The translations under genes were made by a program, and so were the position numbers. Shown piece by piece: positions 34,549 through 43,384 of a stretch of 64,000 nt of DNA. Location: the NCBI GenBank assembly GCA_023248635.1, contig JAHFED010000025.1:1-64000 (forward strand). The letters are read 5' to 3'. A model generated the notes under the pieces. The model was not told the origin of the DNA, did not search any database, and was given only the letters and a program-made list of their open reading frames with translations. Numbering within the stretch: position 1 is the first letter of the stretch; every line of letters starts with the position of its first letter. Origin of the DNA: Myxococcales bacterium. Its GTDB lineage: Bacteria > Myxococcota > UBA727 > VGSZ01.

Positions 34549-34577
34549 ACGCCGCAGTGATGCGGCGTTTCTTTTTT
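34549..34577 (+). terminator. Rho-independent terminator after thiC
   Basis: ACGCCGCA / TGCGGCGT stem with a GTGA loop followed by TTCTTTTTT, 25 bases after the thiC stop. thiE therefore probably has its own promoter or relies on read-through. Confidence 0.88.
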
Positions 34578-34616
34578 CGATTGTGAAACAGCACCCGTCG
34601 AGAGCACGCTTGGCCC

Positions 34617-35246
34617 ATGGACTTGCCGCGAGTGTTGGTCATCACCGACGAGGGTGCGTGTCGCAGCGGCGGCGTCGTGGCCACCATTGCCCGCATGCTC
34701 GACGACGTCGTTCTGGGAGGGGCGGTCGCCGTCGTCGCCCGCCGCAAGAGCCAGTCTGGTGTGCACAGCGATACCGCCGGTCTGTGCGCGGCGCTGCTGC
34801 CCATCTGCCGCCGCGCCGGGGCCCTGCTCTTGGCCCACACCGATGCGCGCCTGGTCGGAGCGTTGGGGCTCGATGGCGTGCACCTGCCGTCGACGTCGTC
34901 ACCACGCCTGGCTCGCCTGCAGATGCCCGCCGGACGCCTGCTGGGCATTTCGCGGCACGCTGGCGACGACCTCGACGAAGGCGTCAGCGATTACGCAACT
35001 CTGTCCCCGGTGTTCGCGCCGACGTCGAAGTCGGGAGACTCCCGCCCCACTTTGGGGATCGAGGCCTTGCGGGGACACCGACGGCCGGTGATTGCCCTGG
35101 GTGGCATCGACGCCGGCAATGCGACCAGTTGCCTGGCCCAGGGTGCCGTCGGCGTCGCCGTCGTCGGCGCGGTGCTGGGATCGGTGAATCCGCGCCGCGC
35201 GCTGCTTTCTCTTTTGCACGCTCTCGAGCCCAGGCAGGCGTCGTGA
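34617..35246 (+). CDS. thiE: Thiamine-phosphate synthase family protein (ThiE/TenI)
   Basis: 209 residues. TIM-barrel motifs of ThiE are present: LGLDGVHLPS, ISRHAGDDLDEGVSDYATLSPVFAPTSK and PVIALGGIDAGN. ThiE joins the pyrimidine and thiazole phosphates. TenI shares this fold, so aromatase activity is the alternative; proximity to thiC favours a thiamine role. Overlaps the next gene by 4 bases (GTGA). Confidence 0.8.
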   Translation: MDLPRVLVITDEGACRSGGVVATIARMLDDVVLGGAVAVVARRKSQSGVHSDTAGLCAALLPICRRAGALLLAHTDARLVGALGLDGVHLPSTSSPRLARLQMPAGRLLGISRHAGDDLDEGVSDYATLSPVFAPTSKSGDSRPTLGIEALRGHRRPVIALGGIDAGNATSCLAQGAVGVAVVGAVLGSVNPRRALLSLLHALEPRQAS

Positions 35247-36019
35247 GCACCTTTGCCGACCGACCTCTGCTCTTTGGTCACCGCGGCGCCAACTTGCGCT
35301 GTCCCGAGAACACGGTGCCGGCCTTCATCGCCGCCATCGAAGACGGCGCCAACGCCCTCGAGCTCGATGTGCAGCTCACCGCCGATGGCGTCGTCGTCGT
35401 CATGCACGATGACGACGGCGGCCGCATGTGCGGTGTGCCAGCCAAAGTCGCCGCCACCCCCTTTGCCGCTCTCAAGACCTGGGACCCAGGCGTTGGCTTC
35501 CTCGACGCTGCCGGCGCTCGTTCCTTTGCCCGACGGGGACTCACGATCCCGCGCCTCGCCGATGTGTTGCAGGCCTTTCCGGGCATCCCCATCAACATCG
35601 ACGTCAAGTCGCCCGATCCCCGGGCCGTGCGCCGCGTCGTCGACGTCGTCACCTCGCTGGGTGCAGCGGAGCGGGTGCTCTTGACCAGCTTTCACGACGA
35701 CATTTTGGCGGCGGTGCGCGCTTCCTCCTGGGGTGGGCAAATCGGCTTCTCCCGCCGCGACGTCGCCTCTTTGCGCTTGCTGCCGCTGGCGCTGCTGCGT
35801 CGTCGTCGTCCCCGGGGTCAGCGGGTGCAGTTGCCCGTTCACGCCGGCTGGCTGCGTCTTGATGGCCCGGCCTTCATCGACAAGATGCACGCCCTACAGA
35901 TCGCGGTGGACTACTGGGTCATCAACGACAGAGCCGAGGGCGCCCGTCTGCTCGGCGGCGGCGCTGACGGCCTCATGAGCGACGATCCCCACGCACTGGC
36001 GCCGCTCTTCGTGCGCTGA
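35243..36019 (+). CDS. Glycerophosphodiester phosphodiesterase
   Basis: 258 residues from the GTG overlapping the thiE stop. GDPD barrel motifs are clear: FGHRGANLRCPENTVPAF with the catalytic His-Arg, the metal-binding ALELDVQLTADGVVVVMHDDD, and NIDVKSP. Hydrolyses glycerophosphodiesters to glycerol 3-phosphate and an alcohol. No signal peptide, so cytosolic. Translationally coupled to thiE although the pathways differ. Confidence 0.92.
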   Translation: MSTFADRPLLFGHRGANLRCPENTVPAFIAAIEDGANALELDVQLTADGVVVVMHDDDGGRMCGVPAKVAATPFAALKTWDPGVGFLDAAGARSFARRGLTIPRLADVLQAFPGIPINIDVKSPDPRAVRRVVDVVTSLGAAERVLLTSFHDDILAAVRASSWGGQIGFSRRDVASLRLLPLALLRRRRPRGQRVQLPVHAGWLRLDGPAFIDKMHALQIAVDYWVINDRAEGARLLGGGADGLMSDDPHALAPLFVR

Positions 36020-36131
36020 TCGGCGAGAGCTTTTCGGCGGCAAACCGCGACTGCCATGTCACGGGAGCGATGACGTGCTGCTGGTTGCGTTGCTGCGCTG
36101 AGGCGGGTCCGTCGATTGCACAGCGGCCGAC

Positions 36132-36671
36132 ATGCATGTTCTCTTGCTCACCGCGGCCCTGTCGTCCTCGCCCAGCCACGACGTCACGCTCACGAGGCCG
36201 CACTCCGTTGGTGACCACGCTGGTGCCGCAGCCGCCGGGGCGATTGCGGGCGTGGGCGCTGCGACGTTCACCACCCTGGCCACGGCGGCGGTGGTTGGCA
36301 AGAGTTCGCCTCCGACGGATCTCGGAACGAGCGCAGCCTTTGGTTTGGCTGCGCTCTCCGTCGGTGCTGGCGCTGGAGCAGCCCTTGGAGCCGCCACCGT
36401 CGACGCGCAGCCCCTGCCCGCCTTCGTCGGTGCTGCCCTCGGCGCGCTCTTTGGTGGCATGGCTGCCGCCGCTCCAGCGAGCATGGAGGCGACGAGCATC
36501 ATGCGCACAACCCCGAAGGGCCTGGGCGATGCCATCGGCTTGGGGGTGGCCGCCGGCTTGTGGGCCTGCGCGGCGGCGCTCTGCGGGATTGGTGGCGCCA
36601 CCGTCGGCGGTGCTCTGGGCGCGGCCGGCGGATCTTTGGCCGCCGACGGGGTCACGAATCCCCTGGAGTGA
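36132..36671 (+). CDS. Gly/Ala-rich membrane protein, hypothetical
   Basis: 179 residues, almost all Gly, Ala, Val and Leu, with glycine-zipper-like segments (GAAAAGAIAGVGAATF, GAALGALFGGMAAA) and a possible N-terminal signal. No family recognised. The opposite strand is also open over this stretch (36059-36796), so the coding strand is not certain; the hydrophobic periodicity favours the plus-strand reading. Confidence 0.5.
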   Translation: MHVLLLTAALSSSPSHDVTLTRPHSVGDHAGAAAAGAIAGVGAATFTTLATAAVVGKSSPPTDLGTSAAFGLAALSVGAGAGAALGAATVDAQPLPAFVGAALGALFGGMAAAAPASMEATSIMRTTPKGLGDAIGLGVAAGLWACAAALCGIGGATVGGALGAAGGSLAADGVTNPLE

Positions 36672-36717
36672 AGCAACGCGAGGCGGATGACGGGCGGCGC
36701 CGATCCCCTGGCGTCCT

Positions 36718-37410
36718 CTACCCGTCGACGACGGGGGGCGGCTTGCGCTGCCAGCGGATCATCAAGGGGACCAACACCACCGTCGGCACAAACCACATCA
36801 CGGTGGTGGCGCTGCCGGTGGTGAAGCGTCCGGCGGTGTTGACCAGAAAGGCCGTCAACGTGGCGATGCAGGCGATCAACATGGCGCCGATGTGGCCTTC
36901 AAGCCAGAAGCGCCGCGTCTGCGGAGCGCGCGACAGCGTCTTCAGCTGCGGGACGGCGGTCAGCAGGCCCAAGCCCGAAAAGAGTAGGCCGAGCGTGAAT
37001 CCGACCCTGCAAGAGTACGCGGCCATCAGCACGGTCGCGAGCACCAGCGCGATGGCAGGGACGTAGTCGACGACGAGCGGGTGCGTCGACGTCCGCGCCT
37101 TCTGACCCAGGATGCGCACGCCGTAGACGGCAGCGGTGAATGACATCAAGCCGACGTAAGCGAGGAAGAGCGACGACGGCCACTGCGCCTCCGGGCGTTG
37201 CAGCATCCGCAGGGGAGCGATGGCCCAGGACAGCACGGAGGCAACGCCCATGGCGATGACGAAGACCCAACCGGCGCGCCGGTGCAGCGCGTTGCCTTTG
37301 CGCACCACCAACGGGGGCGCAAACGAACACAGGGCGACGACGCCGGCAGCGATGTGGATGCCGCGCAACCACTCGACGACGGTCTCAAGACGCGCCGGCG
37401 TCATGAACAT
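36718..37410 (-). CDS. Multi-pass membrane protein, DUF2306-like
   Basis: 230 residues from ATG 37410 (ATG 37404 is an alternative), with about seven hydrophobic segments. HIAAGVVALCSF, GNALHRRAGWVFVIAMGVAS and RFWLEGHIGAMLIACIATLTAF resemble the DUF2306 group of membrane proteins with conserved His, of unknown function. It starts 24 bases downstream of the sensor hybrid stop, so it is probably cotranscribed. Confidence 0.7.
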   Translation of the reverse strand: MFMTPARLETVVEWLRGIHIAAGVVALCSFAPPLVVRKGNALHRRAGWVFVIAMGVASVLSWAIAPLRMLQRPEAQWPSSLFLAYVGLMSFTAAVYGVRILGQKARTSTHPLVVDYVPAIALVLATVLMAAYSCRVGFTLGLLFSGLGLLTAVPQLKTLSRAPQTRRFWLEGHIGAMLIACIATLTAFLVNTAGRFTTGSATTVMWFVPTVVLVPLMIRWQRKPPPVVDG

Positions 37411-37433
37411 CAACGCTTCAACCAAGGTGCGCC

Positions 37434-40400
37434 TCACTTGCTCTTCAGCTCGACGACGCCGTCGAAGCTTGGCGGCAGTCCCTCGATCAAGGTCTGCTCG
37501 CAGCGGGTGATCCACAGCCGAGCAGCGTCGTCGTCGGGGGCGGTTGCGTGAGCTTGCTGAAAACGATCGAGGGCCCCCTTCACGTCGCGCTCTTGGAAGA
37601 GCTTCCAGCCTTCGACAAAGACCGTGCGGCTGGCCAAGCGCCGGTCGCGGGCCGCTGGCGGCAGGCCGTCGAGCACCTCGTAGACGGTCACTGGTTTGGT
37701 CTTGCCCTTGACCCGCACCCGGTCGACCACGCGAAGGGCGTAGGCGCTCTTGTCGACAAGGGCATCGTGGGTGAACTCGCTGATCAGAAAGGTCGCGCCA
37801 TAGATCTTGGTCATGCTCTCGACGCGGGCGGCGAGGTTGACGCTGTCGCCGATGACGCCGCAATTGATGCGGTTCTTGCCGCCGATGGTGCCCAGGGTGA
37901 GCCGACCGGTGTTGACGCCGATGCCCACGGCCAGCGGCTTGTCGCCAGCGCGCAGGCGCTCGACATTGTGCTGCTCCAGCGCCCGCAGATCGCCGATGCC
38001 CGCGCGCACCGCCTGGTCGGCGCTGTGACGAGCCCCCGTGCCAGTGCCGCCGGCGAAGAGGGCCATGATGGCATCACCGATGTAGCTATCGATGAATCCA
38101 CCTTCAGCTTGGATCGGCGGCTCCATCTGCGTCAGATAATTGTTGATGAAGCGGAAATTCTGCTCCGCGGTGTTTCCCTCGACGTGCGTCGTGAACGATC
38201 GGATATCGGAAAATAGGATCGACATCTCCTTTTCCAAATGATCACCACGCCGAACTTCGACGAGATTTTCTCTCCCCAAAATGCGCAAGAACTCGCGGGG
38301 CACGAAGCGGCCGCTGGCGACGTTCATGCGGGCCAGCGACAGGTGGGTGCGCAGGCGCGTGAGCAGCTCTTCTTTGGCGACGGGCTTGGTGAGGAAGTCG
38401 TTGGCGCCGGCGGAGAAGCCGTCGACGAGGTCCTTCACCTGGTTTTTGGCGGTGACCAGCACGATGGGCAGCTCGGAGGCGGGGAAGCGCTCACGCAAGT
38501 CGGCGCAGACGGCGTAGCCCGACATCCCCGGCATCATGACGTCGAGCAGCACCAGATCGGGGCGGTAGCCGCCGGCGATGACGTCGAGGGCCTCGCGTCC
38601 GGATTCCGCCCGCCGCACCTCTGCGCGCTGCAAGGCCTGACCCGAGAGCGCGAGGTGGTTCTCGAGCACGGCCAAATTAATGGGTTCGTCGTCGACGATC
38701 AGCACATGGAAGGCATCGGCACCCGACAGCGCAGGCGTGGGTGCGGGCACCACGAGCGCTTCGCGACCAGCGGCGTCGGCCGAGGCCTTCTCGGCTTCGG
38801 CCGCTCGCAGGCGGTTGGTGCGCGCGGGTCCGGAGCGCTCGAGCTTTTCGCCTTCGGCGGCCACAGCGACGCTGAAGGTGAAACGAGAGCCCTTGCCGAG
38901 CTCGGAGTCCACCGTGAGGGTGCCGCCGTGCAGCTCAACCAGCTCCTTGCTCACCGACAAGCCGAGGCCGGTGCCGCCGTACTCGCGGGCCGTCGATCCA
39001 TCGGCCTGCTCGAAGGAGTTGAAGATGCGCGCTTGGGCGGCCTTGGGAATGCCGATGCCGGTGTCTGCGACGGTGACGAAGACGCGCGCACCGTCGACGC
39101 GGGCGGAGACCTCGACGCTGCCGGCGCTGGTGAACTTCAGCGCGTTGCCCACCAGGTTGGTGAGGATCTGCACCAAGCGGTCTTCGTCGGCGCTCACCAG
39201 GGGCAAGTCGGCAGGGACCTTCGAGAGCAGCTCGACCGGCTTGTTCTCACCGTTTTGATGTTCAAGCCGCTGGCGCGGCTTGATTTGAGCGCGGCCCAAC
39301 GAGAGCACCAAGTCGACGACGGCGACGACGCTGACGGCGTGGGGGCTCAGGCTCAGCTTGCCGCTCTTCATCTTGCTGAAATCGAGGATGTCGTCGACGA
39401 GAGTCGCGAGGCGTCGGCCGCTCTTGAGCACCAGAATCAGGTTCTTCTTCACCGCCTCGGGCAAGATTCCGCCGACCCCGTCGAGCAGGGAGTCGGCGAT
39501 GCCGATGATGCCATTCAAAGGCGTGCGCAGCTCGTGCGAGGTGTTGGCCAGGAAGTCGTCCTTGAGCTTGTCGAGCCGCAGCAGCTCACGGTTCTTGCCC
39601 TCGAGATCGCGGTTGAGCTCGTCGACGGAGTTGTAGACCCGCATGAAGCAGTTGCTCAAAGACACGGCCATGGAGAGCATGAAGATGGTCATGCCGCCGG
39701 TGAGCTCCAGCAGCGCGTTGTCGAGGGGCCGCTTCTCGATGATCCCCAAGGTCTGCAAGATGGTCCCCGAAAAGACGAGCATGCAGGTGACCAGCCCGAG
39801 CACGATGGTGCGGGCCTCGGCCTTCTTCTCGTCGTCACCCTTGAAGGCGGCCTGCAACACCACGACGCAGGCCATCAAGACCCAGGGGAGCCAGCTCAGG
39901 CTGCGCAGCGGCGTGGTCGCGCACGCAAACCACAGGCCAGGGATAAAAATGGTCGCCGCGAAGAGCGAAAGTTGAGCCACTTGATAGCCGCGCCAAAAGC
40001 GATTCAAATCTCGGCCAAGAAATGGCCAGAGAAATTGGATGAATAAGACACCGATCAAACAACCAGCGGCCAGCGAAATCTTGATGCGTACCACTTCGTC
40101 GGTGGTGACCGGATCCCACCACCAGGTGTGCATCGTCGACACCAGGCCGATCACGATCAGCAACAGTCCCAGCCATAGATATTCTTTCAGTGTTTGACGA
40201 CGACGAAATAACTGTAGGTGATAGAGCCCCATGAACACCAGGATCGCGCCCAATGGACCGGTGGGGGTTTGGCCGTGCTGGTGTTTCAGGCGGATGCGAT
40301 CCATCTCTGCTTCGAGCTCGGCGTGGCGCCCGAGCCAAACCGCGTCGGTGATGCCGTCGACGCCGAAGGCCTTGCTGCCGAAAGCCCGGGCCAAGTCGGG

Positions 40401-40916
40401 CGACACCCAGACCCGCAGCGCGAGCACGAGGCGGCCGTCGTCGTCGACGGCGCTGGCGGGAATGGGGATCGATCGGGGCTCGGGGTAGCGCAGCTCGAGC
40501 TCGGGCGGGGGGCGGCCGTGGGCCGCGAGGGACCGGCCGCCGGCGAAGAGCTCCCAGGTGTTGCCGGCGCCCTGCAAGGCGAAGGCGGGCTGCAACTGCT
40601 GCCAGCGAGCCTGGGCCTCGGGACGGGCGGTGGCGCCCCGCATCCAATCGACGACGACGACGGCGCGGTACCAGCCGAAGCCGCTCGGCGGGGCGTGCGC
40701 CTGCTGCTCGCTCCACGCCCCCGGCACGGGCAGGCTGTCCCACCCGCTCTCGTCCACATCGACGGCGGCGAAGGCAGGATCGTCGCCCGGGTGGAAGAGC
40801 CACGGGCCGGTGAGGGGTGTGCGGGCGACGTCGGGGCCGAGGGCGAAGCTATGCTGCTCTCGACCGGCGTTCGCCACGCCGGCAAAGAGCACGACGACCA
40901 GGAGCCAGTGACGCAT
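37434..40916 (-). CDS. Hybrid sensor histidine kinase / receiver / nucleotide cyclase
   Basis: 1,160 residues from ATG 40916 (signal peptide MRHWLLVVVLFAGVANA). Order: periplasmic jelly-roll-like sensor (~25-205); seven-helix 7TM-DISM-type membrane region (~222-425); HisKA with His461 in TSHELRTPLNG; ATPase domain (~575-685; NLVGNALKF, DTGIGIP, GTGLGLS); receiver with phospho-acceptor Asp792 and Lys844; class III nucleotide cyclase (~895-1085) with metal-binding Asp904 (FSDIRSFT) and Asp948 (YIGDAIMALF); short TPR-like tail. It likely couples an envelope signal to cAMP or cGMP production. Between HisKA and ATPase domain, residues ~547-559 are encoded by a palindromic repeat that looks inserted. 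Confidence 0.94.
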   Translation of the reverse strand: MRHWLLVVVLFAGVANAGREQHSFALGPDVARTPLTGPWLFHPGDDPAFAAVDVDESGWDSLPVPGAWSEQQAHAPPSGFGWYRAVVVVDWMRGATARPEAQARWQQLQPAFALQGAGNTWELFAGGRSLAAHGRPPPELELRYPEPRSIPIPASAVDDDGRLVLALRVWVSPDLARAFGSKAFGVDGITDAVWLGRHAELEAEMDRIRLKHQHGQTPTGPLGAILVFMGLYHLQLFRRRQTLKEYLWLGLLLIVIGLVSTMHTWWWDPVTTDEVVRIKISLAAGCLIGVLFIQFLWPFLGRDLNRFWRGYQVAQLSLFAATIFIPGLWFACATTPLRSLSWLPWVLMACVVVLQAAFKGDDEKKAEARTIVLGLVTCMLVFSGTILQTLGIIEKRPLDNALLELTGGMTIFMLSMAVSLSNCFMRVYNSVDELNRDLEGKNRELLRLDKLKDDFLANTSHELRTPLNGIIGIADSLLDGVGGILPEAVKKNLILVLKSGRRLATLVDDILDFSKMKSGKLSLSPHAVSVVAVVDLVLSLGRAQIKPRQRLEHQNGENKPVELLSKVPADLPLVSADEDRLVQILTNLVGNALKFTSAGSVEVSARVDGARVFVTVADTGIGIPKAAQARIFNSFEQADGSTAREYGGTGLGLSVSKELVELHGGTLTVDSELGKGSRFTFSVAVAAEGEKLERSGPARTNRLRAAEAEKASADAAGREALVVPAPTPALSGADAFHVLIVDDEPINLAVLENHLALSGQALQRAEVRRAESGREALDVIAGGYRPDLVLLDVMMPGMSGYAVCADLRERFPASELPIVLVTAKNQVKDLVDGFSAGANDFLTKPVAKEELLTRLRTHLSLARMNVASGRFVPREFLRILGRENLVEVRRGDHLEKEMSILFSDIRSFTTHVEGNTAEQNFRFINNYLTQMEPPIQAEGGFIDSYIGDAIMALFAGGTGTGARHSADQAVRAGIGDLRALEQHNVERLRAGDKPLAVGIGVNTGRLTLGTIGGKNRINCGVIGDSVNLAARVESMTKIYGATFLISEFTHDALVDKSAYALRVVDRVRVKGKTKPVTVYEVLDGLPPAARDRRLASRTVFVEGWKLFQERDVKGALDRFQQAHATAPDDDAARLWITRCEQTLIEGLPPSFDGVVELKSK
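39237..39282. repeat. Palindromic repeat inserted in frame in the sensor kinase
   Basis: A copy of the TTCAAGCCGC / GCGGCTTGA(T) palindrome with its TTTTGATG flank lies inside the kinase coding sequence. The 7-mer CGGCTTG occurs at 39237-39243 and again at 39276-39282, exactly 39 bases apart, so removing one copy plus the interval leaves an in-frame gene shorter by 13 residues. Confidence 0.8.
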
Positions 40917-41058
40917 GGTGCCTGAATAGCGCGACGGCAGCGTCGACGTCGCCTTCGCAACCGCCCCTGTGGGCGATCCTGCAGATCTGGCGTTCAACTT
41001 TTTGCCTGCGTCTCCTCCCAATGCTAACCTCGGGATCACACCCGCGGATCATTCACGC

Positions 41059-41331
41059 ATGAAAAGAACGCTTTCGGGACTGCTGCTTCTCATGATCCTT
41101 GCTTCTTGCGCGAAGCAGGGCCCGTGGCTCGGCACGGTGTATCCGGACAAAACCAACCGCCACACGCACAAGCGGATGGGCAACTTTGGCAGCGTCGAGG
41201 CCTGTCTGCAGGTCGTCATGCCTGCCGCCGGCCGGGGCGGGGCCTACGAGTGCGGGCTCAACTGTTCAGAGGGCTTTGGCGTGCCGAAGGTGCTGCTCTG
41301 CGACAAGATCGTCAGCGACGAAGACGAATAA
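41059..41331 (+). CDS. Small lipoprotein
   Basis: 90 residues. Signal with lipobox ILASC, then a 68-residue mature part with an internal Cys pair-like pattern (VEACLQVVM, YECGLNCSEGFG, LLCDK) suggesting two disulfides. No family recognised. Its stop codon lies at the very start of a tandem repeat block. Confidence 0.75.
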   Translation: MKRTLSGLLLLMILASCAKQGPWLGTVYPDKTNRHTHKRMGNFGSVEACLQVVMPAAGRGGAYECGLNCSEGFGVPKVLLCDKIVSDEDE

Positions 41332-41722
41332 TCCCCGATCTCGCTGAACTTCGACCGCAGAGCGGTCTCGATGCTCTTCTGGGAGGTCTGGTGAGCCGGA
41401 CGCGGGGCCCCCCACCAACTCCGCGTTCCGCAGGCGCGCTTCACGCGCATCATCCCGCATCTTTCCCATCTCGGAACGCGGTCGAACATCAAGCGGACGC
41501 GGGATAATCCCCGATCTCGCTGAACTTCGACCGCAGAGCGGTCTCGTTCATCTCCCTCGGGGATGCTCTTCTGGGAGGTCTGGTGCAGACCTCCCCCCGC
41601 GCCGGCAGAGCCGGACGCGGGGCCCCCCACCAACTCCGCGTTCCGCGGGCGCGCTTCACGCGCATCATCCCGCATCTTTCCCATCTCGGAACGCGGTCGA
41701 ACATCAAGCGGACGCGGGATCA
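41328..41722. repeat. Tandem duplication of about 180-215 bases between convergent genes
   Basis: Two copies begin ATAATCCCCGATCTCGC at 41328 and 41504. The second has two insertions: near 41540 (TTCATCTCCCTCGGGG) and near 41585. Each contains GACCGC-AGA-GCGGTC, a CCGCGTTCC / GGAACGCGG inverted repeat and the unit also found at 249-282. The block fills the gap between the plus-strand lipoprotein and the minus-strand radical SAM gene, and both stop codons are within its edges. Confidence 0.92.
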
Positions 41723-43384
41723 CACCCGCGCGCCGGCGCTGCGCTTCTTGGTGCGATCGCTCTCCCACTGTTTCTTGCCCAGCTGAATGAGCTCGGGCTG
41801 GGGCCCCGACGACGACGGCTGCGGTGCTTCCTCGGGCTCCACCTCGGGGGGATTGAGGAAGAGGGCGGCGTGGGCGGCGTAGTCGGCGCTGCGGTATTTC
41901 ACGAGAAAATCGGCGAAGTGTGCGGAGTCTAAGCAGTAGAGAAATTGGCCGAGATCGGCGCTTCCATGTTGTTTCGCGCGGGTCCAGGCCGAGCGGGCAA
42001 AGCCCTGAAACGCCGGCGAGCCCTTGTTCATGGCGCCTGAGACCAGAAGGCGGAAATCGAGATAGAGGCGCTCCGTCGACGACGACGCCCGGTGCTTGAC
42101 CTTGGTCCAGTAGCGCTCGAGGCGGCGCACGGCTCTTTCGCTGCCGTAGGCCTGTTCGTAGAGGTAGCAGTAGCCGTCCATCAGCTGATCGCGGGTCATG
42201 TGCTTGGGTTCCATGACGACGTGGCGCGTGTCGTAGCGGCTCCAATCGGTGTGATCGAGGCGGCCGGCGTCTTTGAATTCTTCATGCAGCTTGGTGCCTG
42301 GCATCGGCGTCAGGATGGAGAAGAAGGGATAGACGATGTTGTTTTCTTCGACGAAACGAAGCGTGTCTTCGAAGACCGACAAAGTGTCGGTGTCGAAGCC
42401 GACGATGAAGTTACCCATGACTTCGATGCCGCGGTCGTGGATGCGCTTCAGTCCCTCGCTGAAGGGCATGCAGAAATTCACTTTTTTGTCCATCGATAGC
42501 AGGGTCGCTTCGCTGATGCTCTCGAAGCCGATGATCAGGGTCTGACAGCCGGCGTCGCGCAGCAGATCGAGCAGCTCTTCGTCGAGGGCGACGTTCAAGG
42601 TCGTCTCCGCCGAAAAACCGGGGACTTTCCCGGCCTGATTCATGGGAATCAGCGCCTTGAGCAGGTCCTTGGTGTATTGCACCTTCGACAAGAAGTTGTC
42701 GTCGACGATGTACATCGGCTTGGACATCTTCTTGATGGGTCCTGGGCTTGGAAACGCGGTGATTTCTTCGACGATTTTCTCGATGGGTTTGAAGCGGAAG
42801 GTGTTGCCCGAAATGGTCGGCACGCTGCAGAACCGACACATGAACGGACAGCCGCGCGTGGTTTGCAATTGGTGAAACATGAAGCTGCTGTGCGGCAGCT
42901 CGTTCCAGCGCGGGATCGGGATGGCGTCCATGGGCGGGTAGCCGCCGTCGGCCATGACCTGCGGCGCTTGTCCCTTCTCAAAGAGAGCGAGAAAGGCGGG
43001 CCAGGTGACGTCGGCTTCGCCTTTGACGACGTAATCGACGTGCTCGAGCGCCTCTTCGGTGCGCAGCGATCCGTGGATGCCACCGAGCACAACCTTCTTC
43101 CCTTTGGCCCGGAAGCGGTCGGCGACGGCGTAGGCCTGGGGTGCGCACGAGGTCTTGGCCGACAGGGCCACGAGGTCGGCGTCGGTGTCGTAGGGGATCT
43201 CCTCGACGTACTCGTCCACCATCTGCACCTCGATGTGCGCAGGGGTGGCGGCGGCGGCGGTGAGGATCCCGAGGTCCACCAGGGAGCGCTGGTAGCCGAG
43301 GATGTCGATGAGGAAATCCAGCTCGTAGAGTTCGCGCTCGCTGGGATCGGCGTTCTTCTGCGTGGAAACGAAGAGGATCTTCAC
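41720..43384 (-). CDS. Cobalamin-binding-type radical SAM protein
   Basis: 554 residues from a GTG (GGAG upstream) that overlaps the previous stop as GTGA. Residues 1-135 form a B12-binding-like Rossmann domain (KKVVLGGIHGSL); the radical SAM cysteines are C179, C183 and C186 (RGCPFMCRFCSVP). A C-terminal region of about 150 residues follows. Members of this class methylate unactivated carbons or phosphorus, or make ring changes; the substrate is unknown. Last gene of a four-gene operon with a heme-oxygenase-fold protein and a second enzyme of this class. Confidence 0.85.
   Translation of the reverse strand: MKILFVSTQKNADPSERELYELDFLIDILGYQRSLVDLGILTAAAATPAHIEVQMVDEYVEEIPYDTDADLVALSAKTSCAPQAYAVADRFRAKGKKVVLGGIHGSLRTEEALEHVDYVVKGEADVTWPAFLALFEKGQAPQVMADGGYPPMDAIPIPRWNELPHSSFMFHQLQTTRGCPFMCRFCSVPTISGNTFRFKPIEKIVEEITAFPSPGPIKKMSKPMYIVDDNFLSKVQYTKDLLKALIPMNQAGKVPGFSAETTLNVALDEELLDLLRDAGCQTLIIGFESISEATLLSMDKKVNFCMPFSEGLKRIHDRGIEVMGNFIVGFDTDTLSVFEDTLRFVEENNIVYPFFSILTPMPGTKLHEEFKDAGRLDHTDWSRYDTRHVVMEPKHMTRDQLMDGYCYLYEQAYGSERAVRRLERYWTKVKHRASSSTERLYLDFRLLVSGAMNKGSPAFQGFARSAWTRAKQHGSADLGQFLYCLDSAHFADFLVKYRSADYAAHAALFLNPPEVEPEEAPQPSSSGPQPELIQLGKKQWESDRTKKRSAGARV

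Noticed and set aside
36059-36796. Minus-strand gene opposite 36132-36671
   Set aside because: The reading is open but has no ribosome site, and its composition is that of an antisense shadow; the plus strand has a signal-like start and hydrophobic periodicity.
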